In this document: one piece after another, positions 25,069 through 35,849 of the stretch
How the letters are laid out: each line of letters begins with the position of its first letter
How positions within the stretch are numbered: position 1 is the stretch's first letter
Origin: Takakia lepidozioides
Lineage: Eukaryota > Streptophyta > Takakiopsida > Takakiales > Takakiaceae
DNA length: 64,000 nucleotides
Direction of reading: 5' to 3'
Assembly (NCBI GenBank): GCA_030704615.1
Contig: CM060731.1
Location: 33,294,001-33,358,000, forward strand
Notes under the pieces: generated by a model
Database searches by the model: none
What the model was told of the DNA's origin: nothing
What the model saw: only the letters and a program-made list of their open reading frames with translations
Made by a program: the position numbers and the translations under genes

Positions 25069-25391
25069 AGATGTACAAACACCCACCCAATGGCATTCTT
25101 TCATTTTTTTCCTAAGACGACTCCTGAGGTCAAAAGGAGAATAATACGAAGACCGTAAGAACTTAATGCACAAGTGCATGGCGGGTTTCTCGCATGTCAA
25201 ATCTTCTCCACTCCTTCTTGAGAGTGACTCAGGTTGGGGTGAAATGGGAAGATAATAGAAATAATATTAATGCACACGTGCAAACTCTGACAGAATGGTA
25301 CGCCCGTTTCTGGCATGTCAAATCTTCCCCGCCCTCTCTTCATAGTGACATGGAACTGAAGGAGAGTAAACTCCAGTCTGGGTTACACAAG

Positions 25392-25656
25392 GTTACACGA
25401 CAAGGCGTGTAACTCCACCTGGGGTTACATTGGGTTACATGACAAGGTGTGTAACTCCACTCGGTGTAACCCACACTTGATCTTGAAATTTGACAAGTCC
25501 AAATTTGGCTAAGTGTAAAATGGACTAACGAGGATTAGGTGGAGTTACATGACAAGGTGTGTAGCTCCACTCGGTGTAACCCACACTTGATCTCGAAATT
25601 TGACAAGTCCAAATTTGGCTAAGTGTAAAATGGACTAACGAGGATTACATGAGAAA
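25392..25656 (+). repeat. Tandem 111-bp repeat, two full units plus partial leaders
   Basis: GTTACATGACAAGGTGTGTA begins at 25433 and again at 25544. The following 111 bp (ACTCGGTGTAACCCACACTT, AAATTTGGCTAAGTGTAAAA, GGACTAACGAGGATTA) are nearly identical. Shorter variants of the leader occur at 25392 and after 25650. The repeat is non-coding. Confidence 0.75.
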
Positions 25657-26448
25657 TCTCAGTTACACTAATACCTAGGTAACAAGGGTTACATGAGAGA
25701 CCGGGGTAACACTAATATCATAATCACACTATAAGAACCTCCCATCGAGAATCGAACCCAGAAACTCACCCCCTGCAATTCTATCACTTTACCGTCACGC
25801 TACCCCACCGCAGCTTCAAACCCACTTGGATTCTTAAGTACAACCCTGGATAAATGTTACCTCCTTTAATGTTATACCCTTAATGTCATGAAATTTTGGC
25901 TCTGTAAAAATTTACACTTGAAAATGGCATAGAGCGATATTTGATATGTGTTATGAAAATATTGCTCTCCTCTTTGTTAGCACACCTCCATAGTTGTTAG
26001 ATCTAATGCGGAGCCTTAATATAGTTGGTTTGAGAAAACATTCATCCACTCTTATCATTCATCCATGTATATGCAGTGAAATTTGAACCCTGAACCTTTT
26101 TAATTGTTATTTTTGTTTGTTTTAACCTGCTTTATTGTTTTTTTCTTAAATGTCATGTTTTAGATTTTGACCTCTATTTATGTTATATGATATATCTCCC
26201 TAAATGTTATAATTTTTCTGCTCTATAGGCATAACAATTATCCAGGGTTGACTGTATGTAATAGTGATAACGAGGTAAGAGGGGGTGGGGAGGATTTGAC
26301 AGGGGCCCCGCCGGGGGGGAGCCCAGGGTGACGGGATCCGGCGAAAGTACCGTCAGATCTCATTAAGTTCTTACATTATTCCTATTGTCTTATGGTGAAA
26401 TGGATTTTAAATCTTGTAGGGAAGTGATCCCAACAGCCCTACACATCA

Positions 26449-26662
26449 GCTGGTAGCTCAGCTGGTAAGTGCACACTGCGTCGCCCTGGTAGTTCGGGGT
26501 TCAAACCCGCTGCCCTGCCTGGTGTGTGGATTGTTCGTGACCCGGCTGTGACGTTTCCCACCTGTGTGCCCAATGGCTTATCTGAAAGGGGGTTAATTTT
26601 CCCCCCTCCTCAAGGGCCTGAATTGTGAGCAGTCGCTCCCAGGTTTCGTTTTCTTTAAATAA
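26449..26662 (+). mobile_element. tRNA-derived SINE
   Basis: The 5' part has a polymerase III A-box (TAGCTCAGCTGG, 26453-26464) and B-box (GGTTCAAACCC, 26498-26508) at tRNA-like spacing. An unrelated body follows (AAGGGGGTTAATTTTCCCCC) with a 3' end near TTTAAATAAAATG. The body is shared with 60885-61193. There is no good acceptor-stem pairing, so it is a SINE and not a tRNA gene. Confidence 0.75.
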
Positions 26663-26730
26663 AATGCACATAACTGCAATTACACCTAGTCAAGTAAATA
26701 GTTATAAGTTTCTTAAGAAGTAACCATTGG

Positions 26731-26770
26731 GGGTGAAGAGACACCATAATTTATGCTTCCTTGGGGAGGC
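26731..26770 (+). repeat. Conserved 40-bp 3' block of a short interspersed repeat (copy 2)
   Basis: It is nearly identical to 10086-10125 (one mismatch) and is followed by an AAATATT simple repeat. Confidence 0.55.
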
Positions 26771-26944
26771 GTCAAATATTAAATATTAAATATTGTACGT
26801 TTCCTAATCCAAAGATTGACGGCTTGACCGAGTTAATGTAGTCCGCTCGTACATTAATGAGGTGGTGGGTCCACCAACCAACATTGGTCAAACTCATTTG
26901 AATGATGATGTCATTAATTGGCAACATGAAGGAGGCGGATGAGA

Positions 26945-27385
26945 GCATGCTCTCATCTCTCTGCACCAGCCCCTGCATACCTCGCGACAGTCCCGCAGCC
27001 CTGACTTGAGCTCAGCTTACAAGGTGAGGCTTCCAGGTCTCATTTAACAGGGCTCCATTTAATTGACAATTGTTCGTTGGATCAATCGAAGCAAAAGTTG
27101 TTGGAACTGGGAAGTGATAACTTGGTAAAGTGATGTGATGAGAGGAGGCTCTCATCTCTCTGCACCAGCCCGCAGCCCTGACTTGAGCTGAGACAAGGTG
27201 AGGCTTCCAGGTCTCATTTAACCGGCGTGCTCCAGTTAATTGGCAATGAGGCAAAAGTTATTGGAACGGGATTAATCCGCGTGTTCCATTTAATTGGCAT
27301 TGAGGCAAACGCTATTGGAACAGGATTAATCCGCGTGTTCCATTTAATTGGCATTGAGGCAAACGTTATTGGAACATGAAGTGAT
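26945..27385 (+). repeat. Complex tandem repeats (about 199-bp and 54-bp periods)
   Basis: GCTCTCATCTCTCTGCACCA begins at 26949 and again at 27148, each followed by GGTGAGGCTTCCAGGTCTCA. Then a 54-bp unit (GGATTAATCCGCGTGTTCCA, AATTGGCATTGAGGCAAACG) occurs at 27268 and 27322, with a degenerate unit before it. It is non-coding. Confidence 0.7.
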
Positions 27386-27502
27386 AACTTGGCTTCGTGA
27401 TGTATTTGTCTAGTCTTCCTTAGACAACTGATGATACCACTTGAATTGCTATCGTAGGTTGTTGTTTGCTTTCCTTCGCTCTTCGTTCCTCATCAGTCCA
27501 GA

Positions 27503-27772
27503 TTGATGCACCTATCTGTATGTCTATATGTGGTCTTCTTCTGCAAGTCCAAATATTTAGTGGTCATAACTATTTGCAGTCTTCTACTGAGTGGGGCTTT
27601 GATGGAGAAAAGCATATCTGCAACGGGCCTTGTGTTCCCCAGCCTCATGACTACAATTTCTCCCAAGTATGCCCGAGATGTGCAAAGGCCGGAGGTATGT
27701 TTAGGATGCCGAACCTGGGAGTTATGGGGTTTTTACTTGGTAGTAATGTTTTCACGATGTGAATTTTTTTGA
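27503..27772 (+). other. Possible orphan exon, not assigned
   Basis: Two overlapping frames look mildly coding: one reads SGALMEKSISATGLVFPSL, the other is Cys-rich (CNGPCVPQPHDYNFSQVCPR). A GT donor-like site occurs near 27692. I could not link either to a family or to neighbouring exons. It may be a gene relic. Confidence 0.2.
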
Positions 27773-27832
27773 AAGCCATTGGTAGGCTTCATTGCACATC
27801 CAAGTGTTGGTCTCCCCCGCGCATGCTGTGGA

Positions 27833-28197
27833 TAGAACGCCCTATGACCGTTCATCTAGAGATGGTGGAAGATCTAACGGTGAATTTTTGTCGTTTTTAC
27901 CGCGAATAAAATTGATAAGATGCCCCATATCGGGGGCATCCCAACACACTGGGAAGTGCGTGATTTCATGAAGTCCACACAAAGTTATGGGGTTTCAAAG
28001 TTAAACCAATTAGAATGCTTGTGTGAACTTTGAGCCCTGTGACCAATCACATTTTTTGGGGGGTTCTATCAAACAATTGTATGCCAGGTGGCAAAACTGA
28101 GCAGTCTTGGGCCCAGCAATGGTCGCTCATGCGACCTGACCCAAAGCAGTTATCAGGTGAACGGTCATAGGTACTATAACGGTCATAGGGTGTTCTA
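27833..28197. mobile_element. MITE-like element, 365 bp with 20-bp inverted ends
   Basis: TAGAACGCCCTATGACCGTT at 27833-27852 is the reverse complement (one mismatch) of 28178-28197. The interior is non-coding. Near the right end the CTATGACCGTT complement is repeated once more (about 28158-28170). No target duplication is certain. Confidence 0.6.
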
Positions 28198-28205
28198 CCC
28201 TATGT

Positions 28206-30460
28206 AGATTCTACGTGTCTGGTAGCACTCCATTGTTCGCAGTAGTTTATTCTATGGCTTAACTCGGCTCCTTCCTTAGCGGGCTCTGCCTGCTGTCACT
28301 CAGTCCGGGTGGGTAGAATGTAGGTTTGCTCAATTTTTTTGGTACTGTGACGTCTCGCTAATTGTAGCTCCCCATCCTTCCTACCCTCCTTCTCTCAGGC
28401 ATTATTTCCATCAGCTCACACGGCCTCCAAAGTTGTCACATTTTGGAACTACCCGGTGGGTCCAAAGAGGTGTAGTAAGTAATTGAGCGTCACCTCCTTC
28501 TCCTCCTCTCATCTTGCTCCCTTTCTTACTTGTCCAGTTTCGTTTCGCATGCTAGGGTTTAGGTGTCTTCTTTACCTGCGATGTCAGGTAGTGTGTATAG
28601 GATTAGGGTATAGGCTAGTAGATAGTCAATAAAGAAAGCTGAACAAGAGCCATTTTTTCCTCTCAAGTTATTAAACTTCACAGTCGGTCCTAATTAATGA
28701 TTGGAATGGGGCATTTCTATAGCCTCAACAATGTCACACATGTTTAGTGCCACTAATAAAAAGACCTTCAACAGGTGGACTCCACTTCAAATGGTTCTTC
28801 TACAACCAGATTTTGACAGAGGAGGATCGACTCCTCATCCTAGAGTATTCTGATAGTCACCTAGTTCATATTCCATGGTAAGAGATTTTTCATTTGTACT
28901 CTAAGTTCGCGGATGCAACAACATTGTGAGAGAGTGTCCATACATGTTTTGCACTTTAACATGCACCTCCCTACCAACCCTAAAGAAAAGATAGTCACTT
29001 AAAAGGTTGAGTTCTATACCTTGAAGAGCAGATCCACATGGAAATTAATAGGGATCCTTTCGATCCAACCAATGCCTCAATGGCAGTCACATTGCTTTAA
29101 CCTACAAAACTCCAGATGAACATTCAAGAGTGGCTTTGTGGGGGCGCAAGGAACCTAGTATGTCCACCTTCACTGCAAGGTGTTTGCAGTCATATAAATT
29201 GCTCTATCTCCAAAGATTTCACATCTTCCTTCAAGAGACCTCATTGTGTACACAAGACTGCCAATTACTTGTCTGTTTAGTTGCAGCGTTGTCTTGTCAT
29301 CGAAGTTTCTCCAGTAGATTTCCTTAACCAAACTAGGAAGCCTGAAAATGTGTTAAAGAGGTTGTTACTCACTACAGTCAAATTTGTAGTGCCAGACTTT
29401 GATTACCAGTTGACGCTGCAATAATGCTAGACTTGGAGACTCCGGTTTCTAGTCATACGACAATAATCTGTTAAAAGCGCTCATGCCTGGCAAGTCATTT
29501 GGTGTTGTATCTCTTAGTAAGAAAAATTCTTTTATTGAAAGTCTCCTTGAAGTTAGCAGAGCGCCCACGAACTCCTTTGGAAAACCCAGCTGTTGCTTGA
29601 CCACATTTCTTTCCCATGTGATTTTCATAGGCCCTTCCAATATCTCTGCTGGCAACCCATGGTGGGAAAGTCCCACATTAAAGTGGATTGTCTCATGTGA
29701 CCCCGTTTGAAAGCCGTCAGAGCTTGTGCTACTGAAATAACTCCATACCCAAGAGTATCATCAGCTAATGTGTAGTCATGGTCAAGTACTCTAAGCAGTA
29801 AGTACTCCATCTCAATGTGCTCAAGTAAAATGTACTCAAAACCAATGTTGGATGCTCTTGTAAAGGGTTCTATAAAGGATTGAGGATCTGGAGCTTCACT
29901 TTAATGTGCGATTCCTAGAACAGCTTGGGCCCCACAAATGACACATTGGTTAGAGAAGCCATTGATGTCAGAGGCCCGTAGCTTCTTTGCATGCAACGAT
30001 GTGAAATTCCTCGTAAAAAGAGAAAACTCAGAAGCAGTGAGGGGGTAAAAGGTGATTTGTAGAACAGTGGTTGTTGTTCCCCTCACATGAGAGTCAGGCA
30101 CAGGAAAACCCAGAAGGGCCTGTGACCTCTTCAGATATAATGTTACATTGTTCCAGAGTATGGTCCTCTGAGGTGCAGAATGGATCCAATCGTTTCTTAG
30201 GTCAAGAATTTCATCATGAGCTCTGCAAAATCCATGAGAGGTCCCTGCGAGTCATGAACCAAGTTAAATTGTAGTTAGAAATGGTGCGTTTATTTCATGG
30301 GTAGGTTCCTCGGGTATCCAATCTTTTTTGTTGTTATGGGAGCCAAGAATTAGGACTCCCAGAAGCATCATGTTTAGGAGCTTCTAGACTTTCAATGTGC
30401 CACCTGCCCAACCTTAATCGTATGCTCTTGAGACTAGTCAAACAACCAAAAAGAACTAGA
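28206..30460. other. Gene-free stretch with decayed coding-like fragments
   Basis: Short coding-like relics occur, such as QILTEEDRLLILEYSDSHLV near 28810-28870 and a minus-strand frame at 29449-29676. None has an intact domain. They are probably retroelement or gene relics. Nothing else was recognised. Confidence 0.3.
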
Positions 30461-30469
30461 ACTAGATCT

Positions 30470-30900
30470 ATAGAATGTATTCATAAAACGTTGTTGTTTG
30501 TTGTGGCTGGCCATTGACCACGCCCAGTTTGAGCAGAACAAATGGATAGAAACTACCTTGGTCAGGGGCTGCCGCCGGTAGTATGACTTACCTTGAAACA
30601 TGCAATTGATCTGAGTTTTCCAGATATCTTCTGGAAATCCTTTCACACAAATATCAATCTGCTATGTGTGATATGCCCAATAACTAGACCACAACCAAAA
30701 GGCCTAGGCTTTTGGCGCAGCGACGAGATTTTCAAAGTTGGTAAACAGAGGTACATGATTAATTCCCTTGATGGAATTGAAGAGTACCCAGGACAATGAA
30801 TCAGAAAGTGGATATTGTCTTTAGGTTGTCACAATCCCTTTCTTCTCTCCGTCTGTTTGTTTTTCAAAGGTAGGCTACCCGCCCTGAATTTGAGGTCATG
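30470..30900 (-). mobile_element. LINE family A 3'-end fragment (minus strand)
   Basis: Read on the minus strand this gives the C-terminus and 3' UTR of the family A LINE: GFPEDIWKTQIN, CTGGGCGTGGTCAATGGCCA and a variant of the terminal CTTATGAGTAC block. It is diverged and 5'-truncated. Confidence 0.75.
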
Positions 30901-31390
30901 TATTAGGTGTATAATGATTTTCTCCAAAAGGGTATTGACGAGCGGACCATTGTAATGGCAATAGGCTTGAAGATGCATCTGAGAAGCTCAACTTACGTGT
31001 CAAACCGATGCCTTGAATTCTGATATCAGGTCAGTTCTGTTTGGTCACCTTTAGCTAACATGATTGCAGATAAATTCTGAGCTTGGCAGAACACTCCTCC
31101 TTCCTGGCTGAGTTGTGGGCTTGTAGATTGTTGTTGCAGAGCATGGTTTCTATGGTCAGATACTTGACCAACCACACTACAAAGGCGTCAAAGGAAGTTT
31201 AGGTCGTGAATTTCAGGTTATATATTAGTTGTATAATGATTTTCTCCAAAAGGGTGCTGACTTGCTGACCCTTTAATGGTAGTGGGCATGAAGATGCGAC
31301 CCAGAAGCCCAACTTGCGCGTCCAGACTGATGCTTTGCATTCTGATATCAAGTCAGTTACGTTTGATCACCTTCAGCTAACATGACTGCA
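30897..31390. repeat. Direct duplication of a segment of about 190 bp
   Basis: 30897-31085 and 31205-31390 share ATAATGATTTTCTCCAAAAG, GATGCTT/CCTTG-type text and CAGCTAACATGA/TGCAG, with roughly 80% identity by eye. It is non-coding and directly follows the LINE fragment, so it may be part of the same old insertion. Confidence 0.6.
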
Positions 31391-32945
31391 GTTGAACTTG
31401 AAGGATACGGTTGTGGTAGTGGGGGATGTGCAAGAGCAGTGGTAGTTGGTGTGGGCTCCAAAATTGCCATGGGAAAAATTCATGATGCAATGTCAGAGTC
31501 GGTAACGTGGGTGGGCTCCTCATTTACATGCTCCAATTCTTACACAGAAGGGAGGAATTTGTTATGATTGTCTTGGTGGTATCGCAAGTCTCATTTGGGG
31601 TACGGGGAAAGTGATAGCCAGTAGATCAATGTGATGTTGGTGGGTCAGCCCTTGACTAGCATTTCTTAGCTTGGGATGGAGCCTTGCCAGTGATGCAATC
31701 ACCAAGAGTGCACGAGCAAGAGGAATGCAATACCTTAAGCATGAACATGCATAGTTTGAATACTTCCACCGGATTTAGAAAGGGTATGCGCACCTTCTCA
31801 GCACTGGGTCGGTCCATCTTTGGACTGAACGCCGGGACGAGAGTCTTTTTGCCGAGTATGTATTGATACTGAGGCGTAATTGCAGACATGACGTTTATGG
31901 TGAGCGGTTGAGGAGGATGGAGAGGATTGAGTCCTTCAACCTCATATCCCCATCTTTCACATCATTTTTGCGGGAAGCGCTTCGACTTCCAAGGACAATC
32001 AAATCAAGCAAGACTCAAGTAGATAATCGATAGTTTATCACTTAATTTGAACGGTAATCTCAACTTTGTGTAGGTGTAGATTGGTTATTGTATGTAGTGC
32101 ACACTCAAAACATAGATTGACTTTAATATTTGGGTTTATGAAACTAAGCCATTCACTAAGAAGGTCTGCATGGTGTTTAAACTGCTGAAATCTGTTGTAA
32201 ATCTTTTACCAGAAATGTACACTAATGTTCAACCATGTCTGTAATTTGTTTCATTGATAGATGTAGGGACAGGCGCGAAAAAGAGAAGATTGAGTGATCC
32301 ATCAGACACCGGTATCATCGGACTCCGTCGGCGCCAGGACTCCAAGTGCCTGGCGCGGGCGGTGGCTCCCCGTTGCTGATGCTCCCCAGGTTTTTTAGTA
32401 GCCTTACTTGACATGAGAGATCCTAGGCACACCCAATGCAATCGCATCTTCGCTATGATTGTGAGAGATTCATATATTAGGTATTGTTCTGGTTGTGCTT
32501 GTTGAGGTGTCTTACTTTCTCAAGAAGAGGTACACCATAGGCCTTTCTCGTGTTATCCAAACTCTCTGATGGATCCTTCATACATCTGTCATTGGCTTTC
32601 CATCACTGCCATTGATTAGCAAGTGATAGAAACTAATGACCTTAGATACAATGATCCGCCATTAGATCTTGTAGACCATGCCAACTAGAACTGGTGTGAC
32701 ACATGTACCTACACTAGATGCCCGAGATTTCAGGCGGTCCCCTGGAGCTTGGCCGATATTATATATTGTATCCAGAGGGCGCCCATGATATCGATTTCTG
32801 GCAATTTGATTCTATCTTACATTCATTCAATTGAGGGTGCTTCACACCAACCCTACTAATGAGCATCTCCTTCGTTCTCTTGTCATGTCAACACTTGGAC
32901 ATTTCCACCTTGCTCTTTACACCCACACATTTTTGAATTCTAAAT
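31391..32945. other. Gene-free stretch
   Basis: Only short frames occur (for example 31382-31567, Gly-rich). No domain, RNA gene or clear repeat was recognised. Confidence 0.35.
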
Positions 32946-32949
32946 ACCA

Positions 32950-33180
32950 TACATTAGACATGAAGACATAAAACTATATGCCCCGGGGAAGATAGGGACA
33001 TTCGAATGCAATGGACACGACTGGATACTTTTACTTCTAATAGAGTCATGCCTTTTGGGTTGTGCAATGCTCCAGCCACTTGACATGTACATGCAAATAG
33101 CTCTTCCAATGTATATGCTGGAGTCTTTGCAGAAACTTCTATTATCGTTGTCACGACCATTGCAAGGTTGTTTTAGTTTC
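32950..33180 (+). mobile_element. Ty3/gypsy reverse-transcriptase relic
   Basis: One + frame reads NRVMPFGLCNAPAT followed by a stop. This matches the highly conserved MPFGLxNAPATF block of gypsy-type reverse transcriptases, and another frame upstream reads HEDIKLYAPGK. Frames are broken and no LTR was seen, so it is a small decayed piece. Confidence 0.6.
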
Positions 33181-33262
33181 TATTTGACGATTGAAGGTGT
33201 CCGTCGCAGGTTGCCTTGGTAGAGTGGCAAAACATCGATGTATGGTGAGTGCCCATTTCTTC

Positions 33263-35468
33263 CTAAACAATGTACTTAGCAAAGAGGTTGTTGGGATTAG
33301 TCATGGCCTTAAACTCCAGAGAATTCCCACTCCTGTCTTTGAAAAACATGGTCCACTGCACACATAATCAAACAATCTCCTTCAATTACAAAGGAAAGAA
33401 AGATGGTGTAAGACATGGTGATTTAAGAACTCCAATCAAGTATGGTGCATTCAAATGTACATGTGCATCTGTTAACATTACGAAGCTCGCTTCTGCTGAA
33501 TGAACATGGCAGAAATTGATAAGTGAACCATAGAATTTGGGAACATGCCATGGAACTCATTGCTGCTGGCCGAGATGTATGACAGCTACACGTTGCCAAA
33601 ACTGAAGCTGCTCACATTTTGAAAATTATATTTTGAATACGGCGCGACTTCATCTGAGAAAATGGACAAAAGTACCTGCTCTCCAGGTTGGCCCTTGAAG
33701 CGTATGTGAGGTTCAATGATGAACTCGATGCCCGCCACTCTGACGCGATCTGCCAATGCCAGAAAATCAGGCACTGACATGGCGAGTCCAAAGTGTGGCA
33801 CAGGAACGGGGTCCCCATCTGTCTCCCCAAACAAACACATGAAGTTAAAGCCAAAAGTTGACCTTGGCTGAAGCCAGCTGATCCATACACTCTCATACTC
33901 ACCATCACATAGGTGGCCAGAAGTCTGTCAAGTTTGGCCTGCTTGATTTTTAAGCAAAAGGTAACCATTTCCAAAGTGGTTAGAGGCCTAGTTACCAACA
34001 GCGTTTGCAGTGGCAGAAGCATTGTAGTTGTGCACCTCGTGACATACAACCTGCAGTGCATACACACATCTGACTCATTTGATAAAATGATAAGAACTTC
34101 TGTATTTGACACAATTGCCTCGTACATAAGGAACACTGCATCTAAGAAACTTTCCAGTGGCAAAATGATGCCCCACAAGGACGGCTGCAAGGAAGGGCTG
34201 TAACTAGTATGTATATTGAGCCTGGTTCGCAGTGCTCTGGTCAGCAGTTCACCACCATGGTGCTTGTCTCATGGATTCAAAAATGCAGGTATGAGCAAAG
34301 AAGTTTTTTTTGATACCTGGTGGCCAAAAAGGTTAAAATCCACCCAAGTTTTTGATGATCGGCCTTCTGGACATCCCAAAATTCTGCACCACACAACCTA
34401 CTAATTATGATCAAGCATGCTGTTGGTCCACAAATGGCGGTAGTTGAATTGAAAGTGGATTGACTACCCCTTAATAATAAGGAGTTGTTCTAAAAACGGA
34501 GGAGTTGGAGTACTATGTTTAAAAACATTGTGTGGTACTGTTACACCACCAATGACAGGAAAAAGTCCTGATTACCAGGACCGTCTCATTTGAATCCATA
34601 CCTGGAACCAATTTCAGCTCAAAGAGCTCCAAAAAGGCTTCAAACATCTTTGAAGGAAACTGGTACTCGAGAAGAGAAGGTAAGACCTCACTTTTCCCCC
34701 TTGCACTCTAGTATCTCTCTGCTAGTCTTATTTGTTTTGTTCTACGAGTAACATACCCGCCAAAAAATTCTCGGGCAGCCTGGATGTCATGCACGGGAAT
34801 CGCCAAGTGGAAAGGCGTTGTGGACGACGCTGCCCCATTACTTGAAGCTTCTTCATCATTTGTGTGCATCCCATGACTGATTCCAAGAAACCCAACGCTT
34901 CCCTGTTAGAGGAGTTTCAGAAACAACAGAATGGCTTGCCTACTTCTTCATAACCTGGTCGGGCCGAAACCCCACAACCAGCTCTGGGTGGGTTAGTAAT
35001 ACACCATCAAGTATACAACGTGAACGAACAAAGAAACCCCTCAAGCTACGCTAGATATTCATAGTCTGGCTTAGATGTCGAAAGGGTGGAGCCTTGGCAC
35101 AGGCGCGTTGTAACATGTCCGATAGAAAATACTTATCTTTTCACAATCACCTCTGAAATCAATGACTTGACTCGGGGCAGTGAACCTTTGGCAACAAAAG
35201 GGGGTTCAGAACCCCCCTTGATATCGTTTGAAAGAAAGATGATTATCAGCTCCAACTGCAAGATGAGTTCTTACCTTCCCGAAACCAATCGGTGTGACAT
35301 CATGGGCCCGCCAGACTTCAATGCTCGATCGAAATTTGGGTAGCGGGAGACACGCCATTGGGGCAGAGAAGAAGCAGAATCAGCCCTGGCTATGGACTTG
35401 GCAGCAGGTGCATGTAGGTGTGTGCAAATCCCAGACCTCACCAGCCCTCCTGCCATCGGAACGCTCAT
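33263..35468 (-). CDS. VOC-superfamily (glyoxalase/dioxygenase-fold) protein, probably plastid-targeted
   Basis: Exons in transcription order are 35468-35275, 34897-34757, 34383-34317, 34050-33996, 33818-33676 and 33355-33263. All junctions are in phase, giving 230 residues. The mature part matches the predicted extradiol-dioxygenase-like VOC family (COG3565 type): [92 protein letters not shown]. Likely metal ligands are His95, His161 and Glu214. Exon 1 is rich in Ser, Ala and Arg and acid-poor, like a transit peptide. It is the least certain exon, because the acceptor at 34897 is one of two close AGs; an internal Met at about residue 75 is an alternative start. The substrate is unknown. The gene is divergent from the PORR gene. 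Confidence 0.85.
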
Positions 35469-35849
35469 CTAGCTTTTCCTTCGAGAGCGATCTTGCAGCA
35501 ATGCTTCGCTTCCCATCTGATGCAGACTGTTCATGGGTTTTCCAGAAAGCGAAAATCTTTGAAGGTTACCAAGGTACTACCAAGGCTACTTCTATTGACG
35601 ACTGAAGGTCGGAGACTATCGCTCCCACGTGTTTCCCTTAAAAAAGGAAAAAAGAAAAATGAAGTCCTCTCCATCCTCCACACTGTTCATCTTTCGCAGT
35701 TAAACTCCATGTCTCCAATGGATTGACGTTTGTGGGTTGTCCCTCGCATTTGTCTGTACTCTGAGCTCTCTCCCTACCCAAACCGCCAAGGGGGCACAAG
35801 TGATCCAGTGTGAGGGCCGCAGACTCACACATGCAGAGAAGGATCTTGC
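35469..35849. promoter_or_regulatory. Short bidirectional spacer between VOC and PORR start codons
   Basis: Only 381 bp separate the two divergent start codons, so both promoters and both 5' UTRs must lie here or within it. I see no convincing TATA box for either gene. Frames crossing it are taken as chance. Confidence 0.5.

Noticed and set aside
26449-26520. A functional tRNA gene
   Set aside because: A and B boxes are present but acceptor and anticodon stems do not pair, and the body continues as a repeat shared with another locus.
34455-34500. Alternative VOC exon on the minus strand (QFNYRHLW-like text)
   Set aside because: The exon at 34317-34383 fits the family and both splice phases exactly, so this weaker match is chance.
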